A stretch of DNA of 64,000 nt from ZLKRG44 sp964555705 (lineage in GTDB: Bacteria; Planctomycetota; Phycisphaerae; Phycisphaerales; SM1A02): contig CAZKTN010000010.1 in NCBI GenBank assembly GCA_964555705.1, forward strand, positions 1-64,000, read 5' to 3'. The notes beneath the pieces are model-generated. The model saw nothing but the letters and a program-made list of their open reading frames with translations. It ran no database searches and was not told the DNA's origin. Both the position numbers and the translations under genes were made by a program. Positions 33,321-42,748 of the stretch are shown in pieces (within the stretch, counting starts at the first letter, position 1; each line of letters opens with the position of its first letter).

Positions 33321-36300
33321 AGCTGGAGTCCTTGCCTGCGGGAACCACGATCCACCCCTCCACCGCAAGAGGCGTGCCAAATGTCTGGGCGGGAACGTCA
33401 AACGACTCCGGAAGCCCGAGGATCCTGAGGCCATCCGACCATCCGAGAAGCTGCAGCCGCAGGCGCGAACGTACCCGCGATCCCATGCCCATGGCCGGAT
33501 CGATGCGCCCGGCCTGCTCGGTCACGACCAGTCCCGCGCCCACGGGCACAGCGGCGTGGAGTGTCCGGCCGGGAATCGAGACAGTCGCGCCGAGCTGCGT
33601 GCCGTCAAGGCTGAAGAGGCCAACCCCGGCCTCGTCGCCTGCCAGGATGACATCCCCGCTGCGGGCGAACTCCTGCCACTCCGAGGGCCTTTGGCGGCGA
33701 CCGGTCAGCATGGCGAATGCGGATGCGTCGAGGCCTCCATCGCGCCAGCGAATCGCCTGCGGGGGACGACCCTCACCGTAGAGGAGAAGCGTGTCGCCAA
33801 CGCCATCGATGCCTCCGCTGCGCATGCCACCTGGATCGTCGCGGATCCAGGAGACTCGGTCGTCCATCAGGTCCCACCGGCTCGTGCCCGCATCGTGCCC
33901 GACGGCGACCTGGCCCGGCGCCACAATGCGCACCCAGCGCACTCCACCGATGTCGGGATCGGACAGCGCCGCAACGGGCCGGCCTGAGGCGCGGTCGAAC
34001 GCAATGGCGCGCGCAGCTCCGTCGCCCGCTGAACTGGTGCCTGCGATCACGACCACCGAGTCGTCCGCGTCAGCATCGACGATCTCGTCGACGATTCCTG
34101 CAGTCCGCCAGATGGTCTCGCCTTGCGCGGAGTCGATGGAGGCCATGGCACCGTCGGCACGCACCAGGACCACATCGGAGGGCCCGGCAAAGACTCCAGG
34201 AAGCCGCAGCGACGTCTCCCGGCCGAATCGCGGCACGGCACCCGCTGCGGGTACCTGTCCGGACGCATCGCCGTCGAGGATGGCATCCGCATCCGTGAGC
34301 GACCACCGCCGCGTGCCTGCATCGTCGATCATGCTGAGCGAGGAACGGTCCGCATCGAGGATCTCCCAGAGCACCGTGCCGCCCGAGGCGTGCTGGATGA
34401 TCGTGGGCGACTGGCCCTCGAGCGGGATGCGCCACAGTGGCTGCAGCGATTCGGCGGAGATGCAGGCAAGGCCTCCGCGCTCCGTGAGCCAGAACCGGTC
34501 CGTCGGGCGCGTGATGCGCGCACGCCTGGTCATCGGTGTCGGTTCGCCGCGCAGCGGACGCACTGCACGCTGGCCGCGCGGGTTTCCGACGCGCGGCTCC
34601 CCGCGCACAAGCGACGCTGAGGGCATCTGCGCCCTGACACGCGATGCCGTCTCGCCCTTGAATGATGCGATAGGCACGTCCATGCCCGCGATCACCGCAC
34701 GGTCCACGAGGCGCACCGCAGTGTCCGGAAGCGCCTCACTGCGCAGGACCGCGAGCGCGCGGTCGAGCGTCGATGCGAGCAGCGCCGGATCTCCAAGCAT
34801 GATCGCCTCGTCGACGGCGTGCGCGGCGGATGCTGCCGCACGCACCCGGTCGCCCGCGGCGGCGGCCGACTCGCTCGCTGCGATCCACGCCGCTGCCGAC
34901 TCGCGCGAGCACGCGGTCCTGCGTGCATAGCTGGCGATCGCAGCGGCATCGGCACCGGAGGGTGGTGGCTCGATCCCCGCGGTGCGCGCAGCCGCCCCCG
35001 CTCGTGCCGGGTCAAGTGCAGCGAGCCGTTCGCGCGCGGCGACACCCGCACGCAGGAACACGGCATCGTCACCAAGCGGCTGCAGCCAGCCACTGGCGAG
35101 CGCGCGTTCCGAGAGCACGCGCCTCCAGACGGCCACTGCCGCAGCGAGACGGTCCGCCCGCGCAAACCAGTCGCCCTGCACAAGCAGCGCCTGTGCGCGC
35201 CGGGATGGGTCGCTCTCGCGGGCGATGACGCGGTCGAAGAGCTCCGTCGACTCGCGCGGCTCGAGCAGCCCGCCGCTTGCCACATCGATCAGGAGTGCGG
35301 CGATCCGGTCGGAGAGCTCGCCCCGCTCCGCATCGGCTGGTGGCGCATCCTGCGCAAGCCATGATGAGGCCATCCTTGATGCGGTCCGTGCGAGATCCGG
35401 CCGTGCGGAGGCGATCGCGAGCTCGAGGAGACCTGCGACCGCAGTGGGGTCTCCACCGGCAGCGGCAGCGGCGAGCAGCTCCTCAGTGCGTTCGGAGTCG
35501 ACGAACATCGACAGCGCATCGTCAGTGGCGACCGCACCGATCCCGTCGCGCAGCGATGGATTCGACGGACCGCCAGCATCAAGCACCGCCAGCTCCGACC
35601 CGTCCGACAGCGCACGCACGCTCACGCGGTCGCCGCCGGGGATCGCCACTGCACCTCGCCCATCCGGCAGAACTCCCATCTGCACGCGCCCGGTCACCCG
35701 CGCAGGAGAGCTCCCGTCGCGAGGCGGCTCGGCGCCACCGCTCACCCAGCGGGGCGTGCGGAGGTCATCCGACGCGAAGCACACGACCTGCTCCCCGACG
35801 CCGAGCACGTGCGCGCCGTCCGCGCTCGCGAGAAGCCACCTCGTGCCCCGCCACGCAGTCCCGCTGCCGACGGGCACAAGCGAGAGCTGTCGCCCATCGG
35901 ATGCGTCGAGGACCTGCACATGCTGCTGGTCGGAATCGATCAGCATGATCCTGTCGCCGCACACGGCGGGCCGCTGCATCTGCCACGGCTCGAGGTCCCA
36001 GCGCGCATCTCGGATCGGGACCTGGTCGCGGCGCAGCCACATGACGCGCCCGTCGATGCACGAGAGTCGCGCGGTGACGCCAGCGCCCGTGTGCACCACG
36101 AACGAGTCCTGCAGCGCGATGGGGGTTGCGCAGGGCCGGATTGCCGAGGAGGTGGCCCGGATGCCCGGCGTCGCGCCCAGCGGCGCCACCCACCGGAGCG
36201 ACCCGTCAAGGAGCGAGAGGCCCGCAGCGAACGAGATCGTCTCCTGCCGCGGGGAGACGCGCCGGAGCAGCAGCGCCACGGTGTCCTCGATGACCGCCGG

Positions 36301-37494
36301 AGATCCCACGATGAAGGTGCCCTCGAGCCCCGCACGCGCGTGCCAGCGCGGGCGGAACTCCCAGAGCCTGCGTCCGCTGTCTACGGACAGGCAGATGAGC
36401 CTTCCTCCGCCCTCGCGCTCGATGCCGCCGTCGCGGTCTGCGCCGCTCGAGTGGCCGCTGACGGCGAGCACCCGGTCTCCGCAGACGACCGGCACGGTGA
36501 GGTCGCCGACGAGTCCATCGCGCGGCGCGCTCGGGGACATCATGATGACGCTCCATGCAGGCTCGCGCGTGAACACGCCGAGAGCCTGCAGCCGGTGGCC
36601 CTCGTTGACGATCACGAGCCCCCGCGAGAGTGCAGGCACACTCACGAGGAACCTGCCTGTCTCCGTCGCCGACGCTGGAAGCATCGGGGCACGCGGCCGC
36701 TCGTCCACGCCCGACTGAACACGGCGCCGCAGTGACTGCTCCAGGGTCTCCTGCCACAGGCGAATCGGAGTACCCGAAAGGTCGCCGAAGGGCTGCGGCG
36801 ACAGAGGGTCGTTGACGTCCTCTGGCGGCGCAGGCGGCGGCGAGGCGAGGAGCGCGCGCAGGGCGACAGACTCTCCATCCGACTCCGCCGCGAGGCCGGC
36901 AAGCGCCGCCTCCGCACGTGCGCGCTCGCCGGCGCCCCACGCGGCCAGAGCCTCAATGCGCCGGGCGCGCCGAAGCCGATCCTCGCCAAGGTCAGGATGC
37001 GCGACCATCGCATCCACGAGCGCGAGCGCCTTCCGGAAGCGCGCATGCACAAGCTCACGGTCCGCGAGCGCAAGCTGCGCATCGAGCCCGCCTGGCGTGA
37101 GAAGGCGCTGGGTGGCCGCTCCGGATGCATCGCCTTCGGAGAGCTGCCTCAGCGCATCCGCAGACTCGAGCGCCCTCCACCTTCGCAGCACCTCAGGGTG
37201 CGCGCGCAGCGTGCGCTCCGCGACGGAGCGCGCATCCACGAACCGGTCCTGGTCATCCGGCATCGGCACAAGCTTGCCGCCGAACTCCGCAAGGACCTGC
37301 CTGATGAGGCGGGCGGACTCCGCTGGATTCGCGGCCGCCTGGTCTGAGGCCTGCGCTAGCAGCTGGGTCGCCGTGGGCGAGTCATCCACGGCCACCGTGG
37401 CACGCTCCTGCGCAAGGCAGGCGGTGCCCATCGCACACGCGGCCGCGACGAGCGCGACAGCTCTCCCGTGCCATGTTGCCCGCGTGTTGCGCAC
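33295..37494 (-). CDS. Large exported PQQ-like beta-propeller protein
   Basis: 1399 residues with a signal peptide (about 1-28, ending TACLAQE). An N-terminal helical, tetratricopeptide-like part (about 40-220) leads to a propeller with PQQ-type blades such as RLICLSVDSGRRLWEFRP and GLSLLDGSLRWVAP (about 270-640). A second Ala-rich helical part follows (about 680-1000), then further blades (about 1030-1399), for example ACISAESLQPLWRIPL and ASIDSAQGETIWRTAG. No catalytic site is visible; such proteins often act as scaffolds in the periplasm. The start GTG 37494 is preceded by TAGGAT six bases upstream. It is divergent from a small lipoprotein and its end overlaps the acidic-protein gene. Confidence 0.75.
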   Translation of the reverse strand: MRNTRATWHGRAVALVAAACAMGTACLAQERATVAVDDSPTATQLLAQASDQAAANPAESARLIRQVLAEFGGKLVPMPDDQDRFVDARSVAERTLRAHPEVLRRWRALESADALRQLSEGDASGAATQRLLTPGGLDAQLALADRELVHARFRKALALVDAMVAHPDLGEDRLRRARRIEALAAWGAGERARAEAALAGLAAESDGESVALRALLASPPPAPPEDVNDPLSPQPFGDLSGTPIRLWQETLEQSLRRRVQSGVDERPRAPMLPASATETGRFLVSVPALSRGLVIVNEGHRLQALGVFTREPAWSVIMMSPSAPRDGLVGDLTVPVVCGDRVLAVSGHSSGADRDGGIEREGGGRLICLSVDSGRRLWEFRPRWHARAGLEGTFIVGSPAVIEDTVALLLRRVSPRQETISFAAGLSLLDGSLRWVAPLGATPGIRATSSAIRPCATPIALQDSFVVHTGAGVTARLSCIDGRVMWLRRDQVPIRDARWDLEPWQMQRPAVCGDRIMLIDSDQQHVQVLDASDGRQLSLVPVGSGTAWRGTRWLLASADGAHVLGVGEQVVCFASDDLRTPRWVSGGAEPPRDGSSPARVTGRVQMGVLPDGRGAVAIPGGDRVSVRALSDGSELAVLDAGGPSNPSLRDGIGAVATDDALSMFVDSERTEELLAAAAAGGDPTAVAGLLELAIASARPDLARTASRMASSWLAQDAPPADAERGELSDRIAALLIDVASGGLLEPRESTELFDRVIARESDPSRRAQALLVQGDWFARADRLAAAVAVWRRVLSERALASGWLQPLGDDAVFLRAGVAARERLAALDPARAGAAARTAGIEPPPSGADAAAIASYARRTACSRESAAAWIAASESAAAAGDRVRAAASAAHAVDEAIMLGDPALLASTLDRALAVLRSEALPDTAVRLVDRAVIAGMDVPIASFKGETASRVRAQMPSASLVRGEPRVGNPRGQRAVRPLRGEPTPMTRRARITRPTDRFWLTERGGLACISAESLQPLWRIPLEGQSPTIIQHASGGTVLWEILDADRSSLSMIDDAGTRRWSLTDADAILDGDASGQVPAAGAVPRFGRETSLRLPGVFAGPSDVVLVRADGAMASIDSAQGETIWRTAGIVDEIVDADADDSVVVIAGTSSAGDGAARAIAFDRASGRPVAALSDPDIGGVRWVRIVAPGQVAVGHDAGTSRWDLMDDRVSWIRDDPGGMRSGGIDGVGDTLLLYGEGRPPQAIRWRDGGLDASAFAMLTGRRQRPSEWQEFARSGDVILAGDEAGVGLFSLDGTQLGATVSIPGRTLHAAVPVGAGLVVTEQAGRIDPAMGMGSRVRSRLRLQLLGWSDGLRILGLPESFDVPAQTFGTPLAVEGWIVVPAGKDSSYAVPIPSG

Positions 37495-37500
37495 GGACCG

Positions 37501-37506
37501 ATCCTA
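37501..37506 (-). promoter_or_regulatory. -10-like TAGGAT before the PQQ-like gene
   Basis: TAGGAT on the minus strand, exactly 6 bases before GTG 37494. The same hexamer and spacing precede GTG of pdxJ. Confidence 0.45.
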
Positions 37507-37530
37507 CGGCGCGCGCACCGCGAAACCGTA

Positions 37531-37536
37531 TAGAGT
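37531..37536 (+). promoter_or_regulatory. -10-like TAGAGT before the small lipoprotein gene
   Basis: TAGAGT (or the overlapping TATAGA, 37529-37534) lies 7 bases before ATG 37544. The divergent PQQ-like gene has its own box 25 bases away. Confidence 0.4.
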
Positions 37537-37543
37537 GCTCCGC

Positions 37544-38089
37544 ATGCGCGGCGGATCTGCGAAACGATGTCGGCCTCGGTGCGGCGGCGTCAGGACCTCG
37601 GCCGTGGCCGCGTGCCTGATTGCGCTTGCCGGCTGCGCGGGCGATCCGCGGATCACGGTTTCGGGAGTGGATCGGGTAGTGAAGGGACCGACCGCGGACG
37701 AGTATGCGGTTCGCATCCGGCTCGAGAACCCCACCGGCGACCCGCTGGTGCTTGACCGCTGGAACTACTCGCTGGAGACCGATGCGGGCCGCTACAGCGG
37801 CGAGTGGGTGGCGTCGCGCACGCTGCCGCCTGGCACCGACACAGAGGTGGCCATTCCCGCCGTCATCGAGCATCGTGGCGAGAGCTCGCCCTCGCGCTGG
37901 CGCGTGAACGGATCCGTGCGCTACCTGCTCCCGGGACGCCTCGCAGAGACGCTCTTCGACATGGGGCTCAGCCGGCCAGAGGCGATGTTCTCCGGCGAGG
38001 GGCAAGTTGCCGTGCGGGAAGGGGCCACTGTGCCGACCGCAGCGCCGCTGCCGGGCACAGAGACCATCCCGGCTCAGGCGAACCCCTGA
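37544..38089 (+). CDS. Small lipoprotein with LEA14/WHy-like domain
   Basis: 181 residues. The signal ends in a lipobox (ACLIALAGC, Cys near 31). The mature part has VRIRLENPTGDPLVLDRWNYSLE-type sequence (a strand, the conserved Asn-Pro and a short loop), the pattern of LEA_2/WHy immunoglobulin-like domains, which are found in stress-related and periplasmic proteins. The C-terminal 25 residues are Pro/Thr/Ala-rich. The family call is moderate. ATG 37544 has a -10-like hexamer 7 bases upstream. The function is unknown. Confidence 0.65.
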   Translation: MRGGSAKRCRPRCGGVRTSAVAACLIALAGCAGDPRITVSGVDRVVKGPTADEYAVRIRLENPTGDPLVLDRWNYSLETDAGRYSGEWVASRTLPPGTDTEVAIPAVIEHRGESSPSRWRVNGSVRYLLPGRLAETLFDMGLSRPEAMFSGEGQVAVREGATVPTAAPLPGTETIPAQANP

Positions 38090-38114
38090 CGCGAACACCG
38101 TGGCGCGCGCGGCA

Positions 38115-40343
38115 TCAGCGCGCGAGCGTCTCGTCCATCAGCCGCTGGTGGAGCCCGAGCAGGCGCGCATCGCCCTCGGGCACGCCGTCGCCGCTGACCT
38201 GCACGTACGACCCGTCGGGCTGCATCTGCCACGCGAGACGAGCATCGTCGAGGCACGCCTGCAGCAGCGACCAGAGGCGCCTGCGGTGCGCTGGATGCTG
38301 GATGGGCGTCGCAGCCTCCACGCGCGTCTGCAGGTTGCGGTACATCCAGTCGGCGCTCCCGATGAGGAAGTCGCCCTCTTCGGGATCCTCCTTGCCGCCG
38401 GAGAACCAGAAGATGCGGCTGTGCTCGAGGAACCTGCCCACGATCGAGCGCACGCGGATGTTCTCGCTGAGGCCCGGCACGCCCGGCCGGATGCAGCAGA
38501 ACCCACGCACAATGAGTTCGACCTGCACGCCAGCCTGGCTCGCCGCGTAGAGCGCATCCATCACGGCGCGGTCCTCGACCTGGTTCATCTTGGCGATCAC
38601 CCGGCCCTGGCCGCCGGCCTTCGAGATGGCCACCTCGCGCTCGATCAGCTCGATGAAGCGGCGCTTCATGGTGACGGGCGCGACGAGCAGCCTGTGGTAC
38701 TCGCGCTGAAGCGAGCGTCCGGTCATGTAGTTGAAGAGGCCCACAAGGTCCTCGGTGATGAGCGGGTCGCACGTGAGAAGGCCGAGGTCCTCGTACACGC
38801 GTGCGGTGCGCGAGTTGTAGTTGCCGGTGCCGATGTGGCCGTAGCAGCGGATGCCGCCGGCCTCCTGCCGCACCACAAGTGCGGTCTTGGTGTGCGTCTT
38901 GAGGCCGATGACGCCGTAGGTCACGTGCACGCCGGCGTTCTCGAGCTTGCGCGCCCACTCGATGTTGCGCGCCTCGTCGAATCGCGCGCGAAGCTCGACG
39001 AGGACGGCCACCTGCTTGCCGCTCTCCGCGGCGCGGATGAGGCTTGCGATGAAGGGGCTGTCGCCGCTGGTGCGGTAGAGCGACTGCTTGATGCAGAGCA
39101 CCTTGGGGTCGAGCGCCGCCTGCGTGACGAACCTCTCCACCGTCGAGTCGAAGGACTCGTAGGGATGGTGCACGAGGATGTCGCCCGCGCGGATCGCCGC
39201 GAAGATGTCGGCGTCCTCCTCGAGGCCGCGCGGCGTGACGGGCGACCAGCGCGGGTACTTGAGCTCGGCCACGTCGACGTCGCACACGGGCACGAGGCAT
39301 CCGTAGTCGATCAGGCCGTGCGTCTCGTAGACGTCCTCCGGTCCCACATCGAGCTCCTCCATCAGGAAGCGCAGCAGCCGCGGGTTGGCGCCGTGGCCCA
39401 CCTCGAGGCGCACCACATCGGCGAAGCGACGCTCCTTGAGCTTCTGCTCTACGGCCTCGAGGATCGTCTCTGCGTCATCCTGCTCGGGCTCGATCTCCGC
39501 ATCGCGCGTGACGCGGAAGAGCACCACCTGCAGGATCTCCATGCCCGGAAAGAGCTCCGACAGGTTGTGCTCGATGATCTCCTGCACCGAGATGAAGCGC
39601 CGGCCGCTCCGGAACTCGTACATGCGGCCTGGCACGTCGGGCACCTTGACGCGCGCGAACAGCGTCTCCGTCTCGCCGGGACGGCGCACGACGAGGCCCA
39701 GCGACACGCTCATGTTGGAGATGAAGGGGAACCTGTGGCCAGAGTCGACCGCGAGAGGCGTCAGGATCGGGAAGACGTTGCGGCGGAACCACGAGCGTGC
39801 CTCGTCCTGCTCGGCCTCGCTGAGCTCCTCCCATTCGGCCACCGATATCCCGGCCGCGCGGAGCGCCGGGAGAATGCTGTCCCGGTAGCAGTCGGCCTGC
39901 ACCTGGTCGAGGCTGCGCACGCGCTCACGCACCGCGTGGAGCAGCTCGGCGGGCGACATCGACTCGGGCACGGGCCCGAACCGTCCAGCCTCCACGGCAT
40001 GGCGGATGCGCCCGACGCGCTTCATGAAGAACTCGTCGAGGTTGGCGCTGAAGATCGTGAGGAACCGCACACGCTCAAGCAGCGGGGTCCGTTGGTCCGT
40101 CGCCATCGCGAGCACCCGCCGGTTGAACTCAAGCCACGACAGGTCCCGGTTGAGGAAGCGCGAGGGGTCGCCCCAGTCGGTCGCCGCGCCTGCGGCGCCA
40201 CCCGACAGCGCGCTGGAGGACGGGTCAGTACGGCCGCCGAACGCATCAGGCGTCGACCTCGCGGGCGTGTCGGAGAGAAGGTCGTCCGGCGCATGGTGCG
40301 CGCGGTGCGGTGCTCCAGCGTGGTCTCGCTTGCGTCGGCTCAT
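38115..40343 (-). CDS. ppk1: Polyphosphate kinase 1
   Basis: Makes polyphosphate from ATP through a phosphohistidine. The 742-residue product has a Ser/Asp-rich lead (about 55 residues), then the N domain (FLNRDLSWLEFNRRVL), the head domain, and two phospholipase D-like catalytic domains. The catalytic histidine lies in CYGHIGTGNYNSRTARVYED (about 520); FIELIEREV and RGFCCIRPGVPGLSENIRV follow. ATG 40343 is chosen because it overlaps the queD stop as ATGA and has GGAG nearby; upstream codons belong to queD. With phoU at 44491 the region has a phosphate theme, though the two are not in one operon. Confidence 0.95.
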   Translation of the reverse strand: MSRRKRDHAGAPHRAHHAPDDLLSDTPARSTPDAFGGRTDPSSSALSGGAAGAATDWGDPSRFLNRDLSWLEFNRRVLAMATDQRTPLLERVRFLTIFSANLDEFFMKRVGRIRHAVEAGRFGPVPESMSPAELLHAVRERVRSLDQVQADCYRDSILPALRAAGISVAEWEELSEAEQDEARSWFRRNVFPILTPLAVDSGHRFPFISNMSVSLGLVVRRPGETETLFARVKVPDVPGRMYEFRSGRRFISVQEIIEHNLSELFPGMEILQVVLFRVTRDAEIEPEQDDAETILEAVEQKLKERRFADVVRLEVGHGANPRLLRFLMEELDVGPEDVYETHGLIDYGCLVPVCDVDVAELKYPRWSPVTPRGLEEDADIFAAIRAGDILVHHPYESFDSTVERFVTQAALDPKVLCIKQSLYRTSGDSPFIASLIRAAESGKQVAVLVELRARFDEARNIEWARKLENAGVHVTYGVIGLKTHTKTALVVRQEAGGIRCYGHIGTGNYNSRTARVYEDLGLLTCDPLITEDLVGLFNYMTGRSLQREYHRLLVAPVTMKRRFIELIEREVAISKAGGQGRVIAKMNQVEDRAVMDALYAASQAGVQVELIVRGFCCIRPGVPGLSENIRVRSIVGRFLEHSRIFWFSGGKEDPEEGDFLIGSADWMYRNLQTRVEAATPIQHPAHRRRLWSLLQACLDDARLAWQMQPDGSYVQVSGDGVPEGDARLLGLHQRLMDETLAR

Positions 40344-40717
40344 CGAGATGCTCCTGCAGGCATGAAGCGCGCGGCGCAACCTGGGGCCTCAGTCACGCGT
40401 ACCGATGCCACACGTACGCCGTCGGGCATGTGCGGCGCCATAGCGTCCGCGATGAACTTCGCGACGTGCTCGGCGGTGGGGTTGATGCGGTCGAAGGGCG
40501 GCGTCTCATTGAGGTGGCGCGAGTCCATAGGGCGGACGATCGCGTCAAGCTGGCGCTCGATCGCGTGGAAGTCGCAGAGGAGGCCATCGGCGTCAAGCCG
40601 GTCGCCGCCGACAGTCACCGTCACCTCCCAGTCATGGCCATGGACCGGCTCCCGGACGCCGCGCATCAAGATCGCATGCGCTGCGGAAAAGCGCCTGCGG
40701 ATCTCGAGCTCGTACAT
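40340..40717 (-). CDS. queD: 6-carboxy-tetrahydropterin synthase (QueD/PTPS family)
   Basis: 125 residues. Converts dihydroneopterin triphosphate to 6-carboxy-tetrahydropterin on the route to queuosine. The zinc histidines are in FSAAHAI and the HGHDW motif (residues about 12-30), and the active-site set includes the NPTAEHVAKFI block and the C-terminal TEAPG. QueD usually has the HGH pair as here; 6-pyruvoyl-tetrahydropterin synthase is the alternative. ATG 40717 lies 6 bases after a TATACT box. The gene is translationally coupled to ppk1 by an ATGA overlap. Confidence 0.88.
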   Translation of the reverse strand: MYELEIRRRFSAAHAILMRGVREPVHGHDWEVTVTVGGDRLDADGLLCDFHAIERQLDAIVRPMDSRHLNETPPFDRINPTAEHVAKFIADAMAPHMPDGVRVASVRVTEAPGCAARFMPAGASR

Positions 40718-40723
40718 GGCGTG

Positions 40724-40729
40724 AGTATA
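40724..40729 (-). promoter_or_regulatory. -10-like TATACT before queD
   Basis: TATACT on the minus strand, 6 bases before ATG 40717. Five of six positions match the -10 consensus. No -35 match was seen at the right distance. Confidence 0.5.
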
Positions 40730-40740
40730 GCCCCCGCACA

Positions 40741-40746
40741 TATAAC
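40741..40746 (+). promoter_or_regulatory. -10-like TATAAC before the phosphohexomutase gene
   Basis: TATAAC lies 7 bases before ATG 40754 and matches five of six positions. The divergent queD box is 11 bases away, so polymerases would compete. Confidence 0.5.
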
Positions 40747-40753
40747 CCCACGC

Positions 40754-42199
40754 ATGGCAGCGCACTCCACAGAAGCGCCCCTCATGCTGTCTGTCTCTGG
40801 AGCCAGGGGCATCGCAGGCGTCACCATGACCGCAGAGACCGCGGCCCGCTTCGGCGCCGCGGTCGCGACCGAGCTCCGCGCGAGCATGGCCGCGGATGCG
40901 CGGCCGACTGTCGTCGTCGGCCGCGACGGTCGCGCGTCAGGCGAATGGCTCGCGCCGGCGGCGATCGCCGGCCTGCGCGCGTGCGGGTGCGATGTGGCGG
41001 ACATCGGCATCTGCGCAACGCCGACGGTGGCAGTGATGATCGACACGCTGCGTGCGCACGGCGGCCTCATGTGCACCGCAAGCCACAACCCCATCGAGTG
41101 GAACGGGCTCAAGGCGCTTGACCGCGACGGCCTCGCGCCTCCACCGGAGGCCGCAGCCCGCATCATCGCCCGCTTCCGGTCGGGTGACCTTGCATGGGAG
41201 CGCGGGCACTCGCGCGGCGGCGCGCTCTCCGAGGTTGTCGGCGCGGACAGGACGCACGTGGACCGCGTGCTGTCGCAGGTTGACGTGGCGGCGATCGCGC
41301 GCGCGCGCATCGCGGTCACGCTCGACAGCGTCAACGGCGGCGGTGCCGCGTCAGGGAGGATGCTCCTTGAGGCGCTTGGATGCGACCTCGTGCACCTCAA
41401 CGGCGAGCGCACAGGCACGTTCGCGCACACGCCGGAGCCGACCGAGCGCAACCTGCAGTCGCTCGCTGCCGCCGTGCGCGAGCGCTCGGAACGAATGGGC
41501 GAGTCGCCGCAGCCGCTTGTCGGGTTTGCGCAGGACCCTGATGCGGACCGGCTCGCCATCATCGACGAGCGCGGCCGCTACATCGGCGAGGAGTGCACGC
41601 TGGCGCTGTGCGCGCGGCGCATCCTTGCGAGGAGCGGCCCTGTGGCCCTTGCTGCCAACCTCTCGACGAGCCGCATGATCGATGACATCGCGGCGAAGGT
41701 GCCAGGTGCGCGCGTCTCCCGCTCGGCTGTGGGCGAGGCGAACGTGGTGGCGGCGATGCGTGCCGCGGGCGCGACGATCGGGGGCGAGGGCAATGGCGGC
41801 GTGATCTGGCCGCCCATCTGCCTTGTGCGCGACTCGCTGTCGGCGATGGCCATCGTGCTTGAGCTGGTGGCTGCCGAGGGCAGGCCGCTCTCTGCGCTCG
41901 TCGCGGAGCTCCCGCAGTATGCGATGGTCAAGCGCACGCTTGACCTGAGTGCCGTTGGCGGCATCGCTGCGGTGCCCGGGCTGCTGGCGAAGGTGGCCCA
42001 GGCCCACGCATCCGCAGCAGGCGCGACGGTCAGCACGATCGACGGCGTGCGCATCGACGTGCCCGAGGGATGGGTGCACTTCCGCGCGTCGAACACGGAA
42101 CCCATCATGCGCATCATCGCCGAGGGACGCACCCCGGATGATGCGGTGCGGCTTGCGCGCGGGTGCGCGGCGTCTGCCGGGCTCACGCTTCCGGATTGA
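40754..42199 (+). CDS. Phosphoglucosamine/phosphohexose mutase
   Basis: An alpha-D-phosphohexomutase, 481 residues. The N-terminal SGARGIAG, the catalytic phosphoserine loop TASHNP (Ser about 110), the metal loop DPDADR, the sugar-binding loop GGEGNGG and the C-terminal phosphate-binding RASNTEPIMRII are all present. GlmM would normally have GEQSGH in the sugar loop; GEGNGG is closer to archaeal-type phosphoglucosamine mutases and phosphoglucomutases, so the exact sugar is not assigned. The UDP-sugar pyrophosphorylase at 45168 would be a sensible partner. The 3' end overlaps the Nudix gene by 17 bases. Confidence 0.88.
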   Translation: MAAHSTEAPLMLSVSGARGIAGVTMTAETAARFGAAVATELRASMAADARPTVVVGRDGRASGEWLAPAAIAGLRACGCDVADIGICATPTVAVMIDTLRAHGGLMCTASHNPIEWNGLKALDRDGLAPPPEAAARIIARFRSGDLAWERGHSRGGALSEVVGADRTHVDRVLSQVDVAAIARARIAVTLDSVNGGGAASGRMLLEALGCDLVHLNGERTGTFAHTPEPTERNLQSLAAAVRERSERMGESPQPLVGFAQDPDADRLAIIDERGRYIGEECTLALCARRILARSGPVALAANLSTSRMIDDIAAKVPGARVSRSAVGEANVVAAMRAAGATIGGEGNGGVIWPPICLVRDSLSAMAIVLELVAAEGRPLSALVAELPQYAMVKRTLDLSAVGGIAAVPGLLAKVAQAHASAAGATVSTIDGVRIDVPEGWVHFRASNTEPIMRIIAEGRTPDDAVRLARGCAASAGLTLPD

Positions 42200-42743
42200 C
42201 GCCGGCGGGCGGCCTGCTCTCCCGGAGCTGCTGCGCGTACGGGTTGACCGAGCAGTCGATGTCGAGCACGAAGAATCCTCCGCCACGGTGCGCGAGCACC
42301 TGCGGCCACATGAACCGGCGGTCGGTGTCGGGAATCGAGGTGGTGGCGACATCGCGCGTAGGCACCCAGATGAGCTGGCCCTCGTCCATGTCGGTGGCGC
42401 CGAGCTCTGCATGCTCCACGGGCCGCGTGCACTCGTAGAGGAACAGCAGCCAGTGGTGCTGACCTGCGTAGGCGCGCTCGGCGACCATGCCGATGAGACG
42501 CATCTCGCCAGGCTTCAGCGCGACTCCGGTCTCCTCGTGCACCTCGCGCAGCGCGCACTCGTGAGGAGACTCCCCGTGCGACACCTCGACCTTTCCTCCC
42601 ACCGGCGAGTGCATGCCGGCGTTCGGCTGCTTGCGCCGGTGCAGCAGCAGCAGACGATCCTGCGCATCCCAGATGTAGCAGAGCACCGCGACGCGGTACG
42701 GGAGCGATGCCGTGTCGTACCGGGGATGGTCAAGGTCGGACAT
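42183..42743 (-). CDS. Nudix hydrolase
   Basis: A 186-residue Nudix-fold hydrolase of unknown substrate. The Nudix box reads GGKVEVSHGESPHECALRE, then VHEETGV, so the REVHEETG core and metal-binding glutamates are intact. There are two extra residues between the first Gly and the first Glu compared with the canonical GX5E spacing. Flanking strands include YRVAVLCYIWDAQDRLLLLHR. It is the third gene of a pdxJ-dapA-Nudix run (5 bases after dapA). ATG 42743 is the start. Its substrate cannot be told from sequence. Confidence 0.85.
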   Translation of the reverse strand: MSDLDHPRYDTASLPYRVAVLCYIWDAQDRLLLLHRRKQPNAGMHSPVGGKVEVSHGESPHECALREVHEETGVALKPGEMRLIGMVAERAYAGQHHWLLFLYECTRPVEHAELGATDMDEGQLIWVPTRDVATTSIPDTDRRFMWPQVLAHRGGGFFVLDIDCSVNPYAQQLRESRPPAGVNPEA

Positions 42744-42748
42744 GGCGT

